In this document: positions 1 to 7,055 of the stretch, one piece after another
Position numbering within the stretch: position 1 is the stretch's first letter
Layout of the letters: every line of letters starts with the position of its first letter
Assembly (NCBI GenBank): GCA_003232965.1
Contig: QIKG01000292.1
Span: 1 to 10,658, forward strand
Source of the DNA: Oceanospirillales bacterium
GTDB taxonomy: Bacteria > Pseudomonadota > Gammaproteobacteria > Xanthomonadales > SZUA-36
Reading direction: 5' to 3'
DNA: 10,658 bases
Translations under genes and position numbers: made by a program
Notes under the pieces: model-generated
The model's input: only the letters and a program-made list of their open reading frames with translations
The model's database searches: none
What the model was told of the DNA's origin: nothing

Positions 1-54
1 GCATCAGCGCGGTGATTCTAGTAGCATCTATATTAAGTCCAAGAGTATATTTTC

Positions 55-1416
55 ATGAGTGAAGACAAATCCCCCGATAAAGCCGAAAAATTACCTGAAA
101 AGGCCACTGTTAAGCCGACTGTAGAGTCAGCGGCAAAGGCAGCGGCAAAGTCAGAAAAAAACAAGCGGGCAAGCCGGCAGAAGCCCGTTGCAAAATCAAC
201 GGCCAGTACTGTTGATAAAACCGAAAATAAAAACCCAAGCGTAACACAAGCATCCAAGTCGCCTAACTCGCTTAAGTCAGCTAAGTCACCATCATCTGGC
301 AGAGGGATTGCCATATTAGCCCTGTTGTTGGCAGTTATCGCCATTGGCGGGGGCTACTGGCGTGAGTTTCAAGATAAGGAAGTTAACAGTACAGCACTGG
401 TCCAGGCAAGCAATGAGAATGCGCGCTTACAGGCTGAAATTGAAGGCTTGCAAGTTGCAGTTGAGTCAATGGGTGGGAAAATTCTCGGCGAGGATGTGCT
501 GCAGCCTAAACTGGATAAATTGGGTGCGCGAATTGAAGCGGTTTCCAGTAGTCAATTGCAGCAGATTGATGCCGAATCGGCACTGCAATCCCGGTTGGCG
601 GCGCTTGAGCAGGTGTTCAGCGGTCTGGATGATCGTCAACAGATAACAGAAGTTACGCTATCCGGATTGGCATTAAACAAACAGGCTACAGACCGGGATG
701 TGGCGCTTGCGGAAGTTACTTTTCTAATCAGGGTAGCGGCTCAGAGACTGGTGATATTTAATGACCAGGCGGCGGCCGTCGAAATGTTGCAGCTGGCTGA
801 TCAGCAACTGGCAAGCCAGGACAGTCTTTTGTTTGCGCCGGTAAGGCATCGAATTCAGGAAGACTTACTGGCAGTTAATGCACTACAGGCACCGGATATT
901 GTGGCTATTACCGGCCAATTGCTGGCGCTGGAACAATCAGTAAGCCAGTGGCAGTCACATTTGCCTGAGCGCAGCGAAGAAGCGGCGGGGGAAAGTGCTG
1001 ATGGTGAGTCAGACCTCGTAGCTAAGCTTGGTTACTTGCTGGCTTCGCTGGTTACAATCAGGGAAGATCAGGGTAATAATGAGTTCCTTACCATAACCCA
1101 AGCGGAGCAAATGAAGGACCGTATCCGTTTGGAGTTACAGGCCGCAAGGATAGCTGCACTCGCTGGACAGGATGAAAATTATCAGAGCTCGGTAAACCGA
1201 GTTTCCAACTGGATACGAGAGTACTTTGATCCCTCGGTAGCTGCAAATGCCAGTGCTTTGAATTCGCTGGAAGAACTCGCGCAACTTGAGCTAAGCCCCG
1301 AATGGCCTGATTTGAATCCGCTACTGGTGTTGACTCGGCAACTGCAAGCTCGGCCGCTTAAAACAGCTGCAGAACCGATCCAGCAGGCTCCGGTAGAAAT
1401 TGAGCCGGAAAGCTGA
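55..1416 (+). CDS. hemX: HemX, membrane-anchored uroporphyrinogen III methyltransferase-like protein
   Basis: Predicted 453-residue inner-membrane protein of the HemX family, encoded beside heme biosynthesis genes in gammaproteobacteria; its biochemical role is not settled and family members lack a methyltransferase domain. Residues 1-83 form a low-complexity cytoplasmic tail rich in Lys, Ala, Ser and Pro. One transmembrane helix follows at about 84-102, then a probable coiled coil at about 115-190. The conserved HemX core lies near 217-254 (ALAEVTFLIRVAAQRL, then a segment rich in Gln, Ala and Leu). The acidic C-terminus is Pro/Glu rich. The start is ATG at 55 with a weak AAGAG about 10 bases upstream. 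The stop overlaps the hemY start (TGATG), indicating translational coupling. The protein is longer than E. coli HemX (about 390 residues), mostly because of the long N-terminal tail. Identification is from overall architecture, the core motif and the hemY neighbour. Confidence 0.9.
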   Translation: MSEDKSPDKAEKLPEKATVKPTVESAAKAAAKSEKNKRASRQKPVAKSTASTVDKTENKNPSVTQASKSPNSLKSAKSPSSGRGIAILALLLAVIAIGGGYWREFQDKEVNSTALVQASNENARLQAEIEGLQVAVESMGGKILGEDVLQPKLDKLGARIEAVSSSQLQQIDAESALQSRLAALEQVFSGLDDRQQITEVTLSGLALNKQATDRDVALAEVTFLIRVAAQRLVIFNDQAAAVEMLQLADQQLASQDSLLFAPVRHRIQEDLLAVNALQAPDIVAITGQLLALEQSVSQWQSHLPERSEEAAGESADGESDLVAKLGYLLASLVTIREDQGNNEFLTITQAEQMKDRIRLELQAARIAALAGQDENYQSSVNRVSNWIREYFDPSVAANASALNSLEELAQLELSPEWPDLNPLLVLTRQLQARPLKTAAEPIQQAPVEIEPES

Positions 1417-2567
1417 TGCGAGCCATAATACTGATCATCAGCGGCTTGTTACTCGTTGTTCTGGCGGCTTTTTTGGCACCGATTTTAAAAACTGACCCAG
1501 GTTATGTGCTGGTTCGCTTTCAGGGCTGGTCGCTGGAATCATCAGTGCTGGTATTGATTGTTTCACTGCTGTTGATTTTTGTGTTAATCCGCCTGGCTTT
1601 CTGGCTCTGGCGCTGGCCGTTAAGAACCGCAGAAAGAGTGCGCGAGAATGCATCCCGCAAGCGCCTTGAAAAAGGCTTGTTAGCATTGGTTGAAGGTGAT
1701 TTTAAAACCGCGGAAAAGGCCTTGAGTAAATCATCTTCCGGCGAACAATCAACGGTGGCCTTGTTAGGTGCTGCCAGAGCAGCGGAAGGACTGTCTGATC
1801 CCGCTGCACGCGAAGAGTATTTAACCAAAGTGAAGAGCGGCGGTAAGAAAAATATATTGGTGGCGTTATCGCGAGCTGAAATGTTAATGGCCAATGAAAA
1901 ATGGCATGAGGCGGTGACGGTGTTGGAGGAGTTACAGAAACAAAATCCTCGCCACCAGCAAAGCCGAACTTTTCTTTATCACTGCTATAGAAACACTAAA
2001 AATTGGCAAAAAGCAGGGGAGATTGCACCGCGCCTGCGTAAATTGGGTGTTATAGATGCTCAGGAAGAAGCCGATTGTTTACAAAAGATGTACCAGCAGA
2101 GCCTAGTTCAATCAGGCGACCTTGCAGCCTTGCATAAAGCCTGGAAACAGTTACCCCGCAATACACAGAAGCAGGCTTCACTGATCAGCAGTTACGCCGA
2201 TCAATTGCTGAAGTTTTCCGCTACAGAGGAAACTGAAGCTCTGTTACGAAAGTCCCTGTCGCGTGAATGGTCTGCAGAGCTTATTCATCAATATGCGATG
2301 CTTGATGGAGGCGACCCATCAGCGCGGCTTAAACAAACAGAAAAGTGGCTGTACCAACAGCCCGAAGACCCGGGCTTACATCTTGCTATTGGGCGTTTGT
2401 GCCTAACCAATAAAATCTGGGGCAAAGCACGGGAGCACCTTGAAACCAGTTTGCGCCACCTCCCCGATGAGGACACCTACGCGACCCTAGGGGCCTTATG
2501 TCACCGCCTCGGTGACCTCGAAGAAGCCAGCGACTACTACCGCCAAGCATTCGAACTCACCAAGTAG
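1416..2567 (+). CDS. hemY: HemY, inner-membrane TPR protein linked to heme biosynthesis
   Basis: Predicted 383-residue protein of the proteobacterial HemY family, which is unrelated to the Gram-positive protoporphyrinogen oxidase also called HemY. Family members are thought to assist late protoheme synthesis at the membrane, but the exact function is unproven. Two transmembrane helices lie at about 3-22 and 43-66, separated by a short segment with the family-typical GYVLVRFQGWSLESS. The rest is a helical tetratricopeptide-like domain: one repeat starts around residue 87 (GLLALVEGDFKTAEKAL) and the last occupies 354-383 (YATLGALCHRLGDLEEA and onward). The ATG shares its first base with the hemX stop; GGAAAG just upstream can serve as ribosome binding site. 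The gene ends eight bases before a REP cluster, so its transcript probably ends in or near those palindromes. Confidence 0.92.
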   Translation: MRAIILIISGLLLVVLAAFLAPILKTDPGYVLVRFQGWSLESSVLVLIVSLLLIFVLIRLAFWLWRWPLRTAERVRENASRKRLEKGLLALVEGDFKTAEKALSKSSSGEQSTVALLGAARAAEGLSDPAAREEYLTKVKSGGKKNILVALSRAEMLMANEKWHEAVTVLEELQKQNPRHQQSRTFLYHCYRNTKNWQKAGEIAPRLRKLGVIDAQEEADCLQKMYQQSLVQSGDLAALHKAWKQLPRNTQKQASLISSYADQLLKFSATEETEALLRKSLSREWSAELIHQYAMLDGGDPSARLKQTEKWLYQQPEDPGLHLAIGRLCLTNKIWGKAREHLETSLRHLPDEDTYATLGALCHRLGDLEEASDYYRQAFELTK

Positions 2568-2574
2568 GTTAGCC

Positions 2575-2645
2575 TTTACGCGTGGGCATAAATGCCCACC
2601 CTACGCTACAAATCTTTGGTAGGGTGGGCATTTATGCCCACGCGT
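2575..2645. repeat. REP doublet A-B: facing palindromic units forming a 27-bp inverted repeat
   Basis: Two copies of a 25-base unit face each other. The unit is GTAG, then G, then the near-perfect palindrome GTGGGCATTTATGCCCAC, then GC. Copy A is on the minus strand (2604 down to 2580) and copy B on the plus strand (2619-2643). The two are exact reverse complements, and the match extends to 27 bases (2578-2604 with 2619-2645) around a 14-base loop. A 5' GTAG before an imperfect hairpin is the known hallmark of REP sequences mobilised by REP-associated tyrosine transposases (RAYTs); no such gene is in the window. The doublet sits between the converging 3' ends of hemY and the reductase, so a role in termination or mRNA 3'-end protection on both strands is plausible, by inference. 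Confidence 0.85.
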
Positions 2646-2663
2646 CGCGATGCCACGGCAGGA

Positions 2664-2701
2664 CTACAAATCTTTGCTAGGGTGGGCATTTATGCCCACG
2701 C
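2664..2701 (+). repeat. REP copy C with duplicated flank
   Basis: This is a third REP unit (2677-2701) on the plus strand. It has the same palindrome as copy B, but its leading tetranucleotide is CTAG instead of GTAG. The 13 bases before it (CTACAAATCTTTG) also precede copy B at 2606-2618, so 2606-2643 and 2664-2701 are 38-base direct repeats with a single difference, offset by 58 bases. This suggests a local duplication. The unit ends five bases from the reductase stop codon. Confidence 0.8.
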
Positions 2702-2706
2702 AGCGC

Positions 2707-3762
2707 TTAGTGTGGTTCAGCAAGGATCTCAAAGGGAACATCAGCACCGAACTCGAAGGAATCATAGAACAGCTGATCATCCTGCAGCCCCTGTGCCGGA
2801 AAAGCATGTCGAGCGGTATCTATCATTATCGGTGGGCCACTCATATAAACATCGTGAGCGGACATATCCGGGTAATCATCCATTACCGCAGTATGCACAA
2901 AACCCGTACGCCCCTGCCAGTTGTCGTCGGGAGAAGGGTCGGACAATACCGGTGTGAACTGTATATGCGACTGAGCTTCAGCCCAGCCTTTCGGCAGGTC
3001 AAGACAATACAATTCATCCAAATTGCGTGCACCCCAGAATAAGTGAATGGGGCGGGTGCTTTGTTTACCCAGCAGATACTCGATCATCGATTTTAACGGC
3101 GCAAAACCTGTACCACCACCCATCATTATCATCGGCCGTTTACTATCATGGCGAATAAAAAAGGTTCCTAGAGGGCCTTCGATGCGTAATATTCCCTTAA
3201 CTTGCAGCTCGGTAAACACCCAAGAAGTAAAGTCACCCCCATCTATGTGACGGATATGCAGTTCGAGCTCATCTGCGTCATTGGGCGGGTTGGCGATTGA
3301 AAAAGCACGGCGTTTACCGCCAGCTAACAAGATTTCAATATATTGGCCGGCCAGAAACTGCATTCTTTGAGCTTTTGGCAGTTTTAATCTCAGTTTTACC
3401 ACACTCAGCGAAAGAAATTCTTTACTGGATACGCGTGCCGGTAGCAGGCGTACGGGTATGTCTTTTATAGCTTCTATTTCGCGCACTGCAATCAGTAAAT
3501 CGCTATCCGCAACAGCCTGACACAATAAAACATCCCCGTCGGCTATTTCATTTTCATCTAATCCCAGAGGCGGGTGGGCTGGGTAGCTTATTGTGCCGCT
3601 GATTAGTCGGGCTTTGCAGTTACCACAGGTGCCGTTTTTGCAGCTATAGGGAAGTTTTACTCCCTGCCTACCAGCGGCTTCAAGCACGCTTTCATCACTT
3701 TTAGTGCTAAAAGTTTTGCCACTGAGCTGCAACTTGATTATGTGTTGGTTGGTATCTGGCAT
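2707..3762 (-). CDS. NAD(P)H-flavin oxidoreductase with N-terminal 2Fe-2S ferredoxin domain (CDP-6-deoxy-delta-3,4-glucoseen reductase-like)
   Basis: Predicted 351-residue soluble electron-transfer reductase with three domains in order. Residues 1-90 are a plant-type 2Fe-2S ferredoxin with cluster ligands C41, C46, C49 and C81 (SCKNGTCGNC, then LLCQA). Residues about 105-205 are a flavin-binding domain with RAFSIANPP at 152-160 and GPLGTFF near 197-202. Residues about 208-345 are an NAD(P)-binding domain with GGGTGFAPL at 215-223, YMSGPP at 306-311 and a C-terminal FYDSFEF. Electrons would pass from NAD(P)H through FAD to the cluster and then to an unknown acceptor. The family is often annotated after AscD/RfbI of dideoxysugar synthesis, but no sugar pathway gene is nearby, so that substrate is unlikely; single-copy relatives in gammaproteobacteria have no settled role. 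The ATG at 3762 has no strong ribosome binding site. The gene is divergent from the acyltransferase, with 97 bases between the two starts. Confidence 0.9.
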   Translation of the reverse strand: MPDTNQHIIKLQLSGKTFSTKSDESVLEAAGRQGVKLPYSCKNGTCGNCKARLISGTISYPAHPPLGLDENEIADGDVLLCQAVADSDLLIAVREIEAIKDIPVRLLPARVSSKEFLSLSVVKLRLKLPKAQRMQFLAGQYIEILLAGGKRRAFSIANPPNDADELELHIRHIDGGDFTSWVFTELQVKGILRIEGPLGTFFIRHDSKRPMIMMGGGTGFAPLKSMIEYLLGKQSTRPIHLFWGARNLDELYCLDLPKGWAEAQSHIQFTPVLSDPSPDDNWQGRTGFVHTAVMDDYPDMSAHDVYMSGPPIMIDTARHAFPAQGLQDDQLFYDSFEFGADVPFEILAEPH

Positions 3763-3859
3763 TGTGAATCTATGTTTTACGATAAAGCGGTATTTTAACT
3801 ACTTTTTACTCTCCGTGGCTGTGTTATTCTGTCGAGCTGGAAATCGGGCGAAATACCGC

Positions 3860-4681
3860 ATGCAGGAATCTTCAACACAAACAGCTATAGGCTCAGGCTG
3901 GGGTTGGCTACATCCCTTGCGAATTCTGATTCGCCTGCCTTTTTTGCTGTTGTTAATTATCATCGGCCTGCCTTTATTGTTATTAACAGTCAATCGCTAT
4001 GGCGCGGCTATTACGGTTGGCAAACGTCAGCTCGATGAAGTTATGCAGGCTGGGTGGGCCAATAGTTTATGCCTGGCTTTTGGTATTCGCCGGCAAATTA
4101 CTGGTAGCATCAATTCAGGCCCCTTATTTGTGGTCGCCAACCATGTTTCCTTTCTCGATATTTTGTTACTTGGCTCGGTCACTAAAATGAGTTTTGTTTC
4201 CAAAGCAGAAATTGCCAAATGGCCACTGGTCGGTACTATTGCACGGCTTGGGGATACGGTGTTTCATCATCGGGGCTCTGGTAATTCCCTGCAAGCGGTA
4301 ATTGATGCAATTTCCGCGAAAACCAGCGAGAGTAAACGCGTTGCTGTATTTCCGGAAGGTAGAATATTTTGTGGCGATAAAGTCCATCGCTTTCATGCCC
4401 GATTATTCCAAGTACCCATTCAACAGGACATTCAGGTCCAGCCGGTTTGTATCCGCTATTTACACGATGGCAGCTTAAATCCTCGCATTAGTTTATGTGA
4501 TCGTGAAGAAAGATTTTTCTGGAATGCCATTCGTTTGTTGGGCGAACCAGGCAGTACTGCGGAGTTACATTTTCTCGCACCGATAAGTTCTGCGGAAAAT
4601 AGCAGACGGCAATTGGCAGAAGCATCACAGAACGCAGTAGCTGCGGTATATGGCACTCAAGGGCTCAGTAATGAAGTTTGA
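3860..4681 (+). CDS. plsC: Lysophospholipid acyltransferase family protein (PlsC-type)
   Basis: Predicted 273-residue membrane acyltransferase of the LPLAT/PlsC family, which transfers an acyl chain to a lyso-lipid such as 1-acylglycerol-3-phosphate. A hydrophobic segment at about 24-44 should anchor it. The acyltransferase blocks are in order: block I NHVSFLD with catalytic H95 and D100; block II around R138 (VFHHRGSG); block III FPEGR at 164-168, which binds the phosphate; block IV VQPVCIRY near 193-200. The frame is open to 3704, but that would run through the start of the opposite-strand reductase. The ATG at 3860 is preferred because it leaves a 97-base divergent promoter region; a weak GGGCGA lies 8 bases upstream. 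The gene overlaps the downstream hydrolase by 11 bases, so the two are probably co-translated. The lipid substrate cannot be read from the sequence; an ornithine-lipid or other specialised acyltransferase is possible. Confidence 0.88.
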   Translation: MQESSTQTAIGSGWGWLHPLRILIRLPFLLLLIIIGLPLLLLTVNRYGAAITVGKRQLDEVMQAGWANSLCLAFGIRRQITGSINSGPLFVVANHVSFLDILLLGSVTKMSFVSKAEIAKWPLVGTIARLGDTVFHHRGSGNSLQAVIDAISAKTSESKRVAVFPEGRIFCGDKVHRFHARLFQVPIQQDIQVQPVCIRYLHDGSLNPRISLCDREERFFWNAIRLLGEPGSTAELHFLAPISSAENSRRQLAEASQNAVAAVYGTQGLSNEV

Positions 4682-5666
4682 TGATAGCTTTGCACCACGG
4701 GGTATTTTGGCCAATACCCATGTGCAAACACTACTCAGCAGTAGTTCATATCGGCGTAAAAGAATTCTGCCACATGCGGCGGCATTGTTAGCGGCGAGTG
4801 AGAAGTGGGTTCTCGACGGTGGTGATGGTATTCGCCTATTGGGGTTTTATTCAGCTCAGGTTGAGACGGTAAAAGCACGCGGCTTGGTTATTCTAATTCA
4901 CGGTTGGGAGGGCAGTTCGGAATCCAATTATTTACTGGCAAGCGCTTCCACTCTGTTTAATCAGGGTTTTGATGTTCTCCGTCTTAATCTGCGTGATCAT
5001 GGCGATAGTCACCATCTGAATGAAGGGATATTCCATTCGCGGATGATTGAAGAAGTGGTACATGCTATTGCCGATGCCTGTAGCAAAATCAGCACACGCC
5101 CGGTGTTTATGGCGGGTTTTTCACTGGGTGCAAACTTCACTCTCAGGGTAGCTTTAAGGGCACCGGCGAACAATATTCCTTTGCAACATGTGGTTGCGGT
5201 ATGCCCGGTTATACGCCCTCATGATGTACTCGATGCATTGGAAAGCGGCATCCCGATTTACGAGTACTACTTTAATCGAAAATGGGAAAAATCTCTGCGC
5301 AAAAAAGAACAGTTGTTCCCACAGCGATATGACTTTAGCCGCTGGTATAAAATGCCCCGGCTTAGAGATCGTACCGAAGATTTAGTCATTAATCACACAC
5401 CCTGGGATACGCTTGAGGAATACCTAGATGGTTATTCACTCGTCGGTGATACGCTCAATGGACTGGCAGTTCCCACTACCATTGTAGCGACTCTAGATGA
5501 CCCGGTAATTCCCGTAGCTGAAGTCGAAAAGTTGCCTGCTACCGCTTGCCTTGAACGAGTTTATACCCGCAAAGGTGGGCATTGTGCGTTTCTTGAAAAT
5601 TGGCAGATGCACAGCTGGATCGAAAACTACATATTAGGAAGATTTGAACAATCCTTAAATGGGTAG
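4671..5666 (+). CDS. yheT: YheT-family alpha/beta-hydrolase
   Basis: Predicted 331-residue alpha/beta-hydrolase of the YheT/COG0429 esterase group. The N-terminus has the family signature around ANTHVQTLL (14-22). The oxyanion region is HGWEG (78-82), the nucleophile elbow is GFSLG with S151, the acid is D276 or D277 (LDDPVIP), and the catalytic histidine is H304 (GGHCAF). The order and spacing of Ser, Asp and His are complete, so an active enzyme is expected. No signal peptide or membrane helix is evident. The ATG at 4671 is chosen because AAGGG lies 7 bases upstream and the next residues match the family start; an upstream in-frame ATG at 4650 would add seven residues and overlap the acyltransferase more deeply. 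Pairing with the acyltransferase suggests a lipid or ester substrate, by inference. The transcript ends towards a REP doublet. Confidence 0.88.
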   Translation: MKFDDSFAPRGILANTHVQTLLSSSSYRRKRILPHAAALLAASEKWVLDGGDGIRLLGFYSAQVETVKARGLVILIHGWEGSSESNYLLASASTLFNQGFDVLRLNLRDHGDSHHLNEGIFHSRMIEEVVHAIADACSKISTRPVFMAGFSLGANFTLRVALRAPANNIPLQHVVAVCPVIRPHDVLDALESGIPIYEYYFNRKWEKSLRKKEQLFPQRYDFSRWYKMPRLRDRTEDLVINHTPWDTLEEYLDGYSLVGDTLNGLAVPTTIVATLDDPVIPVAEVEKLPATACLERVYTRKGGHCAFLENWQMHSWIENYILGRFEQSLNG

Positions 5667-5693
5667 CATAACGATGATCTACCGCGGCCTGGT

Positions 5694-5806
5694 ATTACGA
5701 GCTTTTACGCGTGGGCATAAATGCCCACCCTACGCGGTGTGTATTTGTTGCGGTTGGGAATTACGAGCTTTGGTAGGGTGGGCATTCATGCCCACGCGGT
5801 CGTAAT
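5694..5806. repeat. REP doublet D-E (REPIN-like element with short terminal inverted repeats)
   Basis: Two more copies of the REP unit face each other. Copy D is on the minus strand (5733 down to 5709) and copy E on the plus strand (5773-5797). E differs from B and from the complement of D by one base in the palindrome centre (CATTCATG rather than CATTTATG). The 39-base spacer differs from that of doublet A-B. The element is bounded by ATTACGA at 5694-5700 and its complement TCGTAAT at 5800-5806. The 12-base string ATTACGAGCTTT occurs before both copies (5694-5705 and 5760-5771). It lies between the converging 3' ends of the hydrolase and the adenosyltransferase, the same placement as doublet A-B, and could terminate or protect both transcripts. 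Confidence 0.82.
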
Positions 5807-5828
5807 CACAATACCCTCAGAACTAATC

Positions 5829-6380
5829 TCACTGGTTGCGTTGGTGATCCCAAAGAATTTCACCCACACCGTCTTCGCGCGCGATTACACGGGATAACAC
5901 AAACAACAAATCAGAAAGCCGATTCAAATAGCGAATAGCATCAGGATTCACTTTTTCAGTACGCCCTAACTCTACCACCCGGCGTTCCGCACGCCGGCAT
6001 ATTGTCCTGGCCAGGTGACAGGCTGCTGCGGCGGTGCCGCCACCGGGGAGGATGAACTCCTTAAGCATGGGCAAATCCTGATTATACTCATCAAGAATAT
6101 TTTCAAGTTTTTCCACCCTACCTTCGGGTAGCAACGTATAGCCAGGCATCGAAAGTTCACCACCCAGATCAAAAAGGTGATGCTGAATTGATAGCAGCAA
6201 GTCTTTAATAGCCGTATTATTTTCCGCACTAACCACCATACCAATAGCACTGTTGAGCTCATCAACCGTGCCGAAAGCCTCAACACGGATACTGTCTTTG
6301 CCGGTGCGTTCACCATCACCGAGTCCGGTGCTGCCATCATCGCCTGTGCGAGTGTAGATTTTTGAAAGACGATTACCCAT
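5829..6380 (-). CDS. pduO: PduO-type ATP:cob(I)alamin (corrinoid) adenosyltransferase
   Basis: Predicted 183-residue cytoplasmic enzyme that transfers the adenosyl group of ATP to reduced corrinoid, making adenosylcobalamin or adenosylcobyric intermediates. The PduO-type fold is marked by the N-terminal ATP loop YTRTGDDGSTGLGDG (9-23), VEAFGTVDELNSAIG (33-47), FILPGG (109-114), the arginine-rich helix RTICRRAERR (125-134) and LNRLSDLLF (152-160). All key segments are present and the length is normal. The ATG at 6380 follows a strong AAGAGGT about 7 bases upstream. It is divergent from doxX, with 126 bases between the starts; this gap holds the palindrome at 6399-6416 but no cobalamin-riboswitch B12 box that I can see. 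No other cobalamin gene is in the window, so it may serve salvage of imported corrinoid. Confidence 0.93.
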   Translation of the reverse strand: MGNRLSKIYTRTGDDGSTGLGDGERTGKDSIRVEAFGTVDELNSAIGMVVSAENNTAIKDLLLSIQHHLFDLGGELSMPGYTLLPEGRVEKLENILDEYNQDLPMLKEFILPGGGTAAAACHLARTICRRAERRVVELGRTEKVNPDAIRYLNRLSDLLFVLSRVIAREDGVGEILWDHQRNQ

Positions 6381-6398
6381 ATTAATTACCTCTTAATA

Positions 6399-6416
6399 AT
6401 GTACTAATCAGTACAT
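6399..6416. promoter_or_regulatory. Palindromic operator-like site between pduO and doxX
   Basis: ATGTACTAATCAGTACAT is a perfect inverted repeat with 7-bp arms and a 4-base centre. It lies in the intergenic region of two divergent genes, 19 bases upstream of the adenosyltransferase ATG and 90 bases upstream of the doxX ATG. Its right arm overlaps the -35 position of the predicted doxX promoter. Size and symmetry fit a dimeric helix-turn-helix repressor, for example of the TetR type, but the cognate protein is unknown and no regulator gene is in the window. Confidence 0.55.
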
Positions 6417-6437
6417 AATATATAGTTGTGTGATAAT
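6410..6437 (+). promoter_or_regulatory. Candidate sigma70 promoter for doxX (extended -10)
   Basis: GATAAT at 6432-6437 matches the -10 consensus at five of six positions and is preceded by TGT, an extended -10 motif. The -35 region is weak (AGTACA, spacer 16) and overlaps the palindrome at 6399-6416. The transcript would start near 6444, giving a leader of about 60 bases. Confidence 0.4.
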
Positions 6438-6506
6438 ATAGACCATGATAGTTGATTTAAGTGGTTTATTTAAGCAGTTTGTTAAAGCCTTGAAGGAGAG
6501 TAGTAA

Positions 6507-6929
6507 ATGAATATAAGTAAAATTGCCTACACAGATGCAGGCTGGGGGTTAACGATTCTAAGGGTTATAACCGGGCTGGTTTTTATTGGTCATGGCTTGC
6601 CTAAATTTGGTTTTCTCGGTGGTCCAGGTTTAGCCGGAACTGCCGGCTTTATGGAATCCCTTGGATTGCCGTTTCCCATGCTGATGGCGGTTCTTATAGC
6701 CAGCTCGGAAGCTATTGGTGGTCTCATGTTAGTGATAGGTTTAATGGTGCGCCCGGCGGCGTTTACGCTAGTGATAGCCATGCTGGTTGCAACATTCTTG
6801 GTGCATTGGGATAACGGCATGTTTGCCGCCGGTGGTTACCAATGGTCGTTATTGCTGACAGCAGCTGCGGCTGCAATCATGATTGAGGGTGCCGGTAAAT
6901 TCTCAGTTGACTGGAAACTCAGCGGTTAA
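6507..6929 (+). CDS. DoxX-family integral membrane protein
   Basis: Predicted 140-residue inner-membrane protein of the DoxX family, small four-helix proteins loosely linked to redox and thiol-stress functions in some bacteria but of unknown activity in most. Transmembrane helices fall at about 13-34, 57-81, 82-100 and 111-128. Family-typical features are the first-helix segment LRVITGLVFIGHGLPKFGFL, the Gly/Pro-rich loop after it, and SEAIGGLMLVIG in the second helix. The ATG at 6507 has a strong AAGGAG 8 bases upstream. The gene stands alone: gcvT starts 126 bases downstream, beyond a hairpin. The palindrome in its promoter region suggests repression that is relieved by some signal. Confidence 0.88.
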   Translation: MNISKIAYTDAGWGLTILRVITGLVFIGHGLPKFGFLGGPGLAGTAGFMESLGLPFPMLMAVLIASSEAIGGLMLVIGLMVRPAAFTLVIAMLVATFLVHWDNGMFAAGGYQWSLLLTAAAAAIMIEGAGKFSVDWKLSG

Positions 6930-6943
6930 AGATAGGCTCTACT

Positions 6944-6979
6944 ATCCGGGTTGTGTGTTTAGCGACTTACAGCCCGGGT
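6944..6979 (+). terminator. Hairpin downstream of doxX, possible weak terminator
   Basis: Bases 6944-6955 (ATCCGGGTTGTG) pair with 6968-6979 (TACAGCCCGGGT) in a 12-bp stem with three G-U pairs and a 12-base loop. The stem starts 15 bases after the doxX stop. The following sequence (GACCTCTTTAG) is only mildly U-rich, so termination is uncertain; it could equally be a leader structure of gcvT. Confidence 0.35.
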
Positions 6980-7055
6980 TGACCTCTTTAGAAGTACAAA
7001 CCATTGCAGAAAAGATTAGAATACCGCTGTTGAAACTATCATGAGAACTATCGAA

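Noticed and set aside
1..58. C-terminal end of hemD
   Set aside because: Synteny predicts hemD just upstream, and one frame ends with TGA at 13-15 while another ends at 56-58 overlapping the hemX ATG. Too few residues remain to decide, so no feature is called.
2575..2701. CRISPR array
   Set aside because: The repeats are internally palindromic, occur in both orientations, have unequal spacing and recur at a distant site; this fits REP elements, not CRISPR.
2592..3042. Plus-strand open frames over the REP cluster and the reductase
   Set aside because: They translate the palindromic repeats and then run antisense to a well-supported reductase; no ribosome binding site or family resemblance.
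3704..3859. Longer N-terminus for the acyltransferase
   Set aside because: It would overlap the start of the divergent reductase and remove the intergenic promoter region; family homology begins after 3860.
6381..6506. Cobalamin riboswitch upstream of the adenosyltransferase
   Set aside because: The gap is too short and lacks a B12-box-like GCCACTG sequence on the relevant strand.
6930..7055. Glycine riboswitch upstream of gcvT
   Set aside because: The region is only about 125 bases, and I see no glycine-aptamer conserved core; the one clear hairpin (6944-6979) looks like a doxX-end structure.
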